A DNA stretch of 44,807 nt from Leisingera sp. ANG59 (GTDB lineage: Bacteria > Pseudomonadota > Alphaproteobacteria > Rhodobacterales > Rhodobacteraceae): the NCBI RefSeq assembly GCF_013317235.1, contig NZ_WLCM01000035.1, positions 1 to 44,807 on the forward strand, read 5' to 3'. Shown here piece by piece: positions 40,402 to 44,807 of this stretch; the first letter of the stretch is position 1, and every line of letters starts with the position of its first letter. Made by a program: the position numbers and the translations under genes. Under the pieces are notes generated by a model. It was not told the DNA's origin, ran no database searches, and saw only the letters and a program-made list of their open reading frames with translations.

Positions 40402-40444
40402 ATATCACACCTATATCATTATAGCAATGATACAAGTGTGATAT
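40402..40444. promoter_or_regulatory. 43-bp nested dyad between divergent units
   Basis: Outer arms ATATCACAC (40402-40410) and GTGTGATAT (40436-40444), four-base gaps on each side, inner arms ATCATT (40415-40420) and AATGAT (40426-40431), centre ATAGC. All arms match perfectly and the gaps are equal, so two dimers or one large dimer could bind. The reverse strand carries TATAAT at 40418-40423, a perfect -10 hexamer for the reverse operon. The GTG of the resolvase-like gene is 13 bases away, so this is a control region for both directions. Confidence 0.75.
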
Positions 40445-40457
40445 AGATGGAAAAGAC

Positions 40458-41039
40458 GTGAAAAGAGGCTTTGTCCGCTCTTTCAAATCCGGGCCGACCC
40501 TCCGCAGCCAGAAGGCGGCGCTTCGAGGGGCGGGCCTGGATGTTGATGACCCATTTGGCCCGGTCTATTCCGAGGATAGGGAGGTTGCGATTGCCAGCCT
40601 GGAGCCGGGAGATGTTCTTGTGGTGGCCTCAGCTTCCTGCCTGGGGTTCTCCGCGCGCGATGTTCTCGAAGCTCTCAGCGAAATAGGGAAGCGCAGCAGC
40701 TCGGTGCTGGATCTCGATACATCCGAAACTGTTTCGATTCATCCCGATGCCGTGCCTGCTTTGGAGTTTGCTGCACGCGCCGAGAGTAGCAGCCGGGCTG
40801 CGGCTTTGTCTCGCGCGCGACAGGCCCGGCGGGAAAGCGGCAACCTAGGCCAAAAACCCTTTGAGTGGTCCACGGAGAAGATCCGCACTATCCTCCAGAT
40901 GCGCGGTGAGGGGGCCACAAACGCCCAGATCGCAGAGGCCGTAGGGGCCAGTATCGCCACATTGAACCGAAAAATTCGAGCGCTGCGCGACAGCGGCAAG
41001 CTCAGTGACACTTCCAAGAAAGGTGCAACGGGTGGCTGA
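40458..41039 (+). CDS. Resolvase-fold protein without catalytic residues, with HTH
   Basis: 193-residue protein with a GTG start. The N-terminal ~125 residues follow the serine-recombinase (resolvase) pattern: GFVRSFKSGPTLRSQKAALR, SLEPGDVLVVASASCLGFSA, RDVLEALSEIGKRSSSVLDL, then AVPALEFAARAESSSRAAA. Aligned to GYxRVST, the serine is replaced (RSFK), and the LDRLGR arginines read as SCLGFS, so strand cutting is unlikely. The C-terminus is a helix-turn-helix (GATNAQIAEAVGASIATLNRK). It is probably a DNA-binding regulator, with the adjacent dyad as its likely site. Confidence 0.65.
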   Translation: MKRGFVRSFKSGPTLRSQKAALRGAGLDVDDPFGPVYSEDREVAIASLEPGDVLVVASASCLGFSARDVLEALSEIGKRSSSVLDLDTSETVSIHPDAVPALEFAARAESSSRAAALSRARQARRESGNLGQKPFEWSTEKIRTILQMRGEGATNAQIAEAVGASIATLNRKIRALRDSGKLSDTSKKGATGG

Positions 41040-41274
41040 ACGAATTTATAGGTTAATGGTGCTTCTAGCATTCATGGTTTTCTTGCTGGGCATTGTTCGC
41101 CTGACTGACGAAGCACCTTTCGGAACGGACATCACGGGCCACCCCATTGAAGTTGATAGGTCGCAGTATTTGCTTCGAGGATTGGGTGCCGCGCTCCCCC
41201 TATTCGCATTGCTGGCGGGCTCATACCTTTTCAGGGGAAAATTTTTCGACAGATCAAAAAAAGGTGCAGATTGA
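41032..41274 (+). CDS. Small hypothetical membrane protein
   Basis: 80-residue protein with two hydrophobic segments (LMVLLAFMVFLLGIVRL and GLGAALPLFALLAGSYLF) around a short acidic loop (TDEAPFGTDITGHP). GTG at 41032 is chosen because AAAGG precedes it; it overlaps the resolvase-like stop by eight bases. The end overlaps the next gene (TGATG-type). No family recognised. Confidence 0.55.
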   Translation: MAERIYRLMVLLAFMVFLLGIVRLTDEAPFGTDITGHPIEVDRSQYLLRGLGAALPLFALLAGSYLFRGKFFDRSKKGAD

Positions 41275-41594
41275 TGGATGATACTACTGATCAGGTGCTT
41301 ACCGAGCGGATTCAGGAGCAAGAGCGGATTATCTCTAATCTGCGAGAGCGGCTTCAAGCTGCCGAAGAAAACAGCGCAGACTATGTCGTGCGACGCCTCA
41401 GGCTTCACGGGACAATTCTCCTTCATGTAGCTGGAGACATGCCAAAATACGAAAGCTCCGTTAGAGCTGAAGGATTGGAACGTATGGGCGAGGACCTAAT
41501 CAGCCAGACTTGGGATCTCGACAGTGCGCCTTTGGCCGATGATGTGAAAGCTGCCGTGAAATCTGCGTGCAACAACGGATTATACCGGTGGTGA
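41274..41594 (+). CDS. Hypothetical coiled-coil protein
   Basis: 106-residue soluble acidic protein. Residues about 8-35 are a coiled coil (LTERIQEQERIISNLRERLQ). The rest is helical (AEGLERMGEDLISQTWDLDS, DDVKAAVKSACNNGLYRW). It is translationally coupled to the small membrane protein before it. No family recognised. Confidence 0.55.
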   Translation: MDDTTDQVLTERIQEQERIISNLRERLQAAEENSADYVVRRLRLHGTILLHVAGDMPKYESSVRAEGLERMGEDLISQTWDLDSAPLADDVKAAVKSACNNGLYRW

Positions 41595-41622
41595 TCTACC
41601 CTTCTAAGAAAGATGTCCTCAA

Positions 41623-41820
41623 GTGAATAGCGATGCGGAGCAATGCCCCAATCCTACCTGCAAAGGTTGGTTTTGTGTGGCTGAGAGGCCAATGGGTGTA
41701 CCTGGCGGAAAAGAACGTGAGCCTATCGTTTGCCCTCACTGTGGAGAAACCGCTCGGACCTCCAAGACTGATGGTTGGTGGGTGACCTTCGAGGTTTCGC
41801 GGCCAGAAGCTTCATCGTGA
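41623..41820 (+). CDS. Small zinc-ribbon protein
   Basis: 65-residue protein with two Cys pairs, CPNPTC (about residues 8-13) and CPHCGE (about 37-40), which fit a single zinc ribbon. The end has GWWVTFEVSRPE. The start is GTG at 41623. Similar small ribbons are common in phage and plasmid accessory regions, with roles from RNA to protein binding. Function unknown. Confidence 0.6.
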   Translation: MNSDAEQCPNPTCKGWFCVAERPMGVPGGKEREPIVCPHCGETARTSKTDGWWVTFEVSRPEASS

Positions 41821-41844
41821 CCCCTTCCGAAAAGGAGCGAAAAT

Positions 41845-42033
41845 ATGCCCTATTGGTACTGGTATCGACAGACAAACCCAAGGCCGCCGGGATCCTGGGT
41901 AATAAGTGGTCCCTATGACAGCCGCGAAGCCGCGATGTCCGATCGATCAGTTGACAAGAAAGATGGGCAAGTAGGTATTCCGTTTCTCGCTGCGACGAAA
42001 GCAGAAGCAGAGACCTGTACTTCATTCCAGTAA
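41845..42033 (+). CDS. Small hypothetical protein
   Basis: 62-residue protein, MPYWYWYRQTNPRPPGSWVI onward, rich in aromatic residues at the N-terminus. AAAAGGAGCGAAAAT precedes the ATG, a good site. It contains GPYDSREAAMSDRSVDKK, a pattern seen in several unnamed plasmid proteins (a strand followed by a helix). No function known. Confidence 0.55.
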   Translation: MPYWYWYRQTNPRPPGSWVISGPYDSREAAMSDRSVDKKDGQVGIPFLAATKAEAETCTSFQ

Positions 42034-42046
42034 AGGGTGCGGATCG

Positions 42047-42739
42047 TTGACCGACAGTACGCGACGTTCGAGTGGTAAAACGCCCATCAACAAACAGACC
42101 GCTTTATCTCTAGGTAAAGGAGTTCAAGACCCGCGCCCCTCTAAGCTGGGCCACAGTCCAACAGTGCTCACTGGAAAAGCTATGGAACAGGTCAAATCAG
42201 ATCCCAGATTTGTTGACCTTACTGATCGTCAATTTGGTCGGCTGACAGTGAAGGGCTTGCAAGTGGAAAGGAGTTCCAACGGCCGCGCTTGGGTGTGTCT
42301 TTGCATATGCGGTCGATTTGAAGCCTTTCAGAGACAGACCTTGCTGAATGGCACTAGGGACAGGTGTAGCAGCTGCGACCTCGCACAAAAGTCAAGGGAA
42401 GGAGGTCTTCCCCTGGCCGTGTCTAAGCGGAAACCGCAGAAAACTGATGAAACGCTTCCCTCATGGTATCACTCATTAGAAAGAGCCTGTCCGGAGTTCC
42501 AAGTACCAAGAAGTCTACCAAAGAATCGAAACTGCACGGGCAAGCTTTACGGCTCTCTTAGAGTAATTGGACAATCTATTCGTGAGCGCGATGGTCGGAC
42601 CAAATCATTGCTATGGGTTTGTTTGTGTAAATGCGGTTTTTTTGTACTTCGTCCTCGCAGGGTTCTTCTGACGAACAAGCCACCACTCTGCCCTGCTTGT
42701 GAAAACACGGAATCTTCTTCAAAGGAAAGTGAAAAGTAA
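42047..42739 (+). CDS. Protein with two zinc-ribbon-like repeats (phage AP2/HNH-associated style)
   Basis: 230-residue protein with two similar units. Unit 1: FVDLTDRQFGRLTVKGLQVE, then WVCLCICGRFEAF and DRCSSCDL. Unit 2: CTGKLYGSLRVIGQSIRERD, then WVCLCKCGFFVLR and PLCPACEN. The pattern FGRLTV-WxCxCxCG-CxxC is known from small phage DNA-binding and homing-endonuclease-associated domains. A start at TTG 42047 has AAAGGG upstream; ATG 42182 is the alternative and would still keep both units. It is probably DNA-binding; no nuclease motif is seen. Confidence 0.6.
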   Translation: MTDSTRRSSGKTPINKQTALSLGKGVQDPRPSKLGHSPTVLTGKAMEQVKSDPRFVDLTDRQFGRLTVKGLQVERSSNGRAWVCLCICGRFEAFQRQTLLNGTRDRCSSCDLAQKSREGGLPLAVSKRKPQKTDETLPSWYHSLERACPEFQVPRSLPKNRNCTGKLYGSLRVIGQSIRERDGRTKSLLWVCLCKCGFFVLRPRRVLLTNKPPLCPACENTESSSKESEK

Positions 42740-43026
42740 TGACCGAGAAAGAAATGATTGCCTCCCTGCAAGGGACGGTCGAGGTACTAGAGGCTCTTGT
42801 GGTGCACCTTCTCATGAAGGAGACTAAGGAAGGGTCACTAGATGACCAAATTCTTCAAGAAAAACTTGCCCTATTGGGGGCGAACAACTCTCAGGAAGAA
42901 GAGACCGAATTGGGCCAGCTATCCGCGGACGCCGCAGTGGCAACCGTGACTCGGATCAAGGCAATGATCGGGATAGGGCAAGTAGTGACAAGGGACGCCA
43001 AACGCAGTGCGACGGGCGAGGCCTAA
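42739..43026 (+). CDS. Hypothetical helical protein
   Basis: 95-residue acidic helical protein, MTEKEMIASLQGTVEVLEAL onward, with VVHLLMKETKEGSLDDQILQ and a C-terminal helix. The start overlaps the upstream stop (TAATG) and GGAAAGTG is the site. No family recognised. It belongs to the run of small genes from 40458 to 43599. Confidence 0.55.
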   Translation: MTEKEMIASLQGTVEVLEALVVHLLMKETKEGSLDDQILQEKLALLGANNSQEEETELGQLSADAAVATVTRIKAMIGIGQVVTRDAKRSATGEA

Positions 43027-43063
43027 CGGTGGGGCATGACCGCCATAGAAAGGCTGCGGATTA

Positions 43064-43384
43064 ATGATTGATTTTCTGGCTGGCCTTGATGACTGGCAAT
43101 CGCACGACACCGCTCCAAAGGACGGAACACACATAGTCGTCAGCCAAGACGGCTGCCCCATCGGTGTTTTCCATTGGGAGGATCGCCCAGAACATTTGTT
43201 GAAAACAAATTCGGGAAAACCAATGCCACCAGCGTGGGTCGGTGTTTACTTCATTTCAGAATTCGACCCAATGAAGAAGGGCGATGTGCTGCTGGGTGAT
43301 CGCATGTTCGGCGCGCACGGTTTGGATGAACCCTTTTTGTGGCGACCTCTCCCAGGGCGCCCTAAAAAGTTTGAAACACAATGA
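43064..43384 (+). CDS. DUF551-like small protein
   Basis: 106-residue protein. The segment LDDWQSHDTAPKDGTHIVVS matches the phage/plasmid pattern W-x-x-x-x-T-A-P-K-D-G (DUF551-like), followed by PAWVGVYFISEFDPMKKGDV and FLWRPLPGRP, a typical ending for that group. Function is not known. AAAGG lies about 12 bases before the ATG. It is translationally coupled to the next gene. Confidence 0.55.
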   Translation: MIDFLAGLDDWQSHDTAPKDGTHIVVSQDGCPIGVFHWEDRPEHLLKTNSGKPMPPAWVGVYFISEFDPMKKGDVLLGDRMFGAHGLDEPFLWRPLPGRPKKFETQ

Positions 43385-43599
43385 AAACCTTCCGGAAAAG
43401 GGGCTGCAGAATGACCTCCGAAGGTCAAAATCAGAACATCGACGCCGCCTCAGAACAGGCGGATCTCTGGGCGGTGTGGAACGGCTTCAATGATGCTGAC
43501 GAGCTGAAAGAATGGGGCGAAAATGCTGAACGTGAAAGACTGGGTGAACGAGCTTCCCAATCGGGGCAGATCGCCAAGTCCTCGCAGGGCAGTTTTTAA
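43381..43599 (+). CDS. Small hypothetical protein, last of the forward run
   Basis: 72-residue hydrophilic protein (ATG at 43381 overlapping the previous stop; ATG at 43411 possible). It contains ADLWAVWNGFNDADELKEWG and a charged helix (ENAERERLGERASQ). No family recognised. It ends 23 bases before the stop of a reverse-strand antitoxin-like gene, so the two runs converge here. Confidence 0.45.
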   Translation: MKTFRKRGCRMTSEGQNQNIDAASEQADLWAVWNGFNDADELKEWGENAERERLGERASQSGQIAKSSQGSF

Positions 43600-43621
43600 A
43601 GGAGGAGCCGAAGGCAGGGAA

Positions 43622-43792
43622 TTAAACCCCCGCCTCAACTGTCACTTTCATACTAAGGGCCTTCATCACCCCCAGCACAGTTGAGAGCTTCGGATCGCCT
43701 GCCTCGGATAAGCCCTTGTAAAGCGCCTGCCTCGTAACGTCTGCAGCTTTGGCAATTTCAGTCATGCCACGCGCGCGGGCAACAGTTGCCAT
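43622..43792 (-). CDS. HigA-like antitoxin, short form
   Basis: 56-residue protein starting MATVARARGMTEIAKAADVT, then RQALYKGLSEAGDPKLSTVL and GVMKALSMKVTVEAGV. This is the helix-turn-helix half of the 'addiction module antidote' (HigA/TIGR02684-type) family, whose full members have ~40 extra N-terminal residues. A stop codon lies just upstream in frame, so it is a shortened copy, either a pseudogene remnant or a stand-alone DNA-binding antitoxin. Upstream on the same strand, 20 bases away, is a possible toxin gene. Confidence 0.7.
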   Translation of the reverse strand: MATVARARGMTEIAKAADVTRQALYKGLSEAGDPKLSTVLGVMKALSMKVTVEAGV

Positions 43793-43812
43793 AGCCCCAG
43801 GAAATTCGCCCT

Positions 43813-44289
43813 TCAGACCCGCTCAATGATTTTGCAGTCCAGGACCTCGATTTTCTCGGGTCTAAGGACGCAATACGAAATTTCTTCGTCGTCACCTTCA
43901 TGAGTATTTCGATAGCGGATCGCGCTGATATCCAAATGCTCAATCGCCTTCATAACCATTAGCCTCGCCCTCAACGGATCATTTCTTTGAGCTTCATTGA
44001 AAGGCCTAAGAAACTCATGTTTCTCCTTAGCGGACACGGCTAGGAGACCAGAATTTATCAAGGCAAGGATTACCCCGGATGGCTGGGCAATGTCCCAGTC
44101 AGGCAAGTCCACAACGTTTGCACCCAGGACCAGTCTACATTTGTTCAAAACGCACTGCGGGTCTTCGCCAGGAAAGCACTCTTCGTAGTTTACCGTGATG
44201 CGGTCCATGGCAGCCTGCAGGGTTCCAAAGTGCGTGATGGGCCAGATCTTTCCATTCTGTAAGCGGCTTCCACCGTGAAAAAGGATCAC
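43813..44289 (-). CDS. Hypothetical protein, possible toxin of a TA pair
   Basis: 158-residue soluble protein with a GTG start and a strong GGAGG. It begins MILFHGGSRLQNGKIWPITH and continues FGTLQAAMDRITVNYEECFP. A start with a (F/Y)HG element followed by ITHFGT resembles ADP-ribosyltransferase- or RES-like folds, but the match is faint. Its end (ISYCVLRPEKIEVLDCKIIE) also fits a small toxin. It lies directly before the HigA-like gene with a 20-base gap, which suggests a toxin-antitoxin unit. Identity unproven. Confidence 0.55.
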   Translation of the reverse strand: MILFHGGSRLQNGKIWPITHFGTLQAAMDRITVNYEECFPGEDPQCVLNKCRLVLGANVVDLPDWDIAQPSGVILALINSGLLAVSAKEKHEFLRPFNEAQRNDPLRARLMVMKAIEHLDISAIRYRNTHEGDDEEISYCVLRPEKIEVLDCKIIERV

Positions 44290-44417
44290 TTCGAGACCTC
44301 CGGAACCATTCTGAATTTTGATAGAAGGAGGGACTGCCCCCGGCTAAGTGAATGCTTCCGGCATATATGAATCTCTTCCCTCCAGGGCAAGTATCCAAGG
44401 AATAACCTTTTAGCACG

Positions 44418-44571
44418 TTAGTGCCGCCAGTTGTCCCGCCCATACTTCCTCCCATTGACGGTTAAGCGGTCGCTGCCATCTATCGGCACATCCTCATGCA
44501 CAAGGCTGCCATCTTCCCTGATCCGGTAGATACTGGCAGTCGTGTCATCGAACCCGAAGCTGTCAATGAGC
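44418..44571 (-). pseudogene. 3' part of a gene cut by an IS21 element
   Basis: Reverse-strand frame with no start, joined to the IS21 end at about 44571. The remaining ~50 residues include FGFDDTTASIYRIREDGSLV and end DRLTVNGRKYGRDNWRH. No family recognised. The sequence looks coding (sensible codon use and a natural stop), so the IS element probably interrupted a working gene whose start lies beyond the element, outside the window. Confidence 0.55.
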
Positions 44572-44807
44572 GTTCAAAACTGACCCGGTTTCAGCGTTTG
44601 AATTTGACCCACCCCTTGTGGCGCAAAGGCCCCAGGCGGGCCGCCCTCCTATAGCGAGTCCGTCTGGGGCCTTTGCTTGCGCGACGTTTATGTTTTTCTG
44701 CGTCGCTTGCTCTGTGCGAACCGGTATGACGTGTTGCCTGTCTCGATGATTGCGCAGTGATGAGTTACGCGATCCAGAAGCGCGGTTGTCATCTTGGCGT
44801 CACCGAA
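44572..44807 (-). mobile_element. IS21-family element, istB end
   Basis: The window ends inside an IS21-family element. The end region has two related motifs, TTCAAAACTGACCC and TTTGAATTTGACCC (about 44574-44610), typical of the repeated terminal sequences of IS21 elements. The 3' end of istB follows. A 13-bp stem GCAAAGGCCCCAG/CTGGGGCCTTTGC (44623-44676) between them may stop transcription. The left border at about 44572 is approximate. Confidence 0.75.
44688..44807 (-). CDS. istB: IS21 helper ATPase IstB, C-terminal part
   Basis: Partial reverse-strand gene entering from the right edge: [20 protein letters not shown] followed by [14 protein letters not shown] and a basic end before a TAA at 44688-44690. 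This is the usual C-terminus of the IstB AAA+ helper ATPase of IS21-family transposons, which controls target choice for the IstA transposase. The start is outside the window. Confidence 0.85.
   Translation of the reverse strand, partial: FGDAKMTTALLDRVTHHCAIIETGNTSYRFAQSKRRRKT

Noticed and set aside
44135-44455. Reverse frame starting MGGSMGGTTGGTNVLKGYS
   Set aside because: Most of it runs through the 43813-44289 gene in another frame; the GGAGG/GTG start of that gene is better. A short leader peptide cannot be ruled out.
1-44807. Search for replication (repABC, repA), integrase, CRISPR arrays, rRNA and tRNA genes
   Set aside because: None could be supported by eye on either strand; they may lie outside the window.

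Overview
The window looks like part of a large conjugative plasmid or integrative conjugative element from an alphaproteobacterium, most likely a marine Rhodobacterales (Roseobacter-group) species. This is inferred from the high G+C codon use and from the style of the proteins (an H-NS-like protein with the TWTGRGRKPKW motif, and alphaproteobacterial-type IS66, IS256, IS30, IS3 and IS21 pieces). No replication or partition genes, integrase, rRNA or tRNA genes were seen, so plasmid and ICE cannot be told apart here.

Layout. (1) 1-2800: the cut end of an IS66 element, then a small stress-type group: an unknown protein, an ECF sigma factor, a YciF/DUF892 ferritin-like protein and a SpoIIAA-like (STAS) protein. 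(2) 2900-4690: a graveyard of nested IS fragments (IS256 C-terminus, IS30 N-terminus, and an IS3 element whose orfB is cut by the IS30 end). (3) 4950-7046: an Lrp/AsnC regulator divergent from a LysE-family exporter and an EamA transporter, a likely amino-acid export cargo. (4) 7047-7839: no gene seen. (5) 7840-27901: a tightly packed F-type mating-pair-formation operon in the order traA, L, E, K, B, V, unknown, C, trbI, S26 peptidase, traW, U, trbC, traN (as two genes), thioredoxin, traF, DUF1173, traH, traG. Most genes overlap or abut their neighbours. (6) 27904-35640: a small reverse-strand membrane gene, a DsbA-like protein, two lipoproteins, the TraD coupling protein and a TrwC/TraI-type MobF relaxase-helicase. 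(7) 36125-36515: a hairpin-rich region holding a sequence very like the nic site of F, the best oriT candidate. (8) 36515-43599: the probable leading region: a lysozyme-like protein, membrane proteins, a reverse-strand cluster (H-NS-like, thermonuclease, three unknowns), a large dyad, and a forward operon of small unknown genes headed by a resolvase-like protein without catalytic residues. (9) 43622-44807: a possible toxin-antitoxin pair and a gene cut by an IS21-family element.

How it fits together. TraA is the pilin, exported and probably trimmed by the S26 peptidase. TraL/E/K/B/V with the ATPase TraC form the envelope channel. TraW/U/TrbC/TrbI/F/H/G and the two TraN proteins handle pilus assembly and mating-pair stabilisation. 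Several periplasmic thiol proteins would fold the Cys-rich TraN, TraU and TraH. TraI nicks oriT and TraD feeds the strand to the channel. With the nick on the + strand at about 36362/36363, sequence to the right enters the recipient first and the tra genes last, as in F.

Most noteworthy points: the F-like nic site with stacked hairpins, a split TraN, a TraG fused to a SleB-type wall hydrolase, a resolvase-fold protein lacking its serine beside a 43-bp dyad, and an unfamiliar toxin-antitoxin-like pair.
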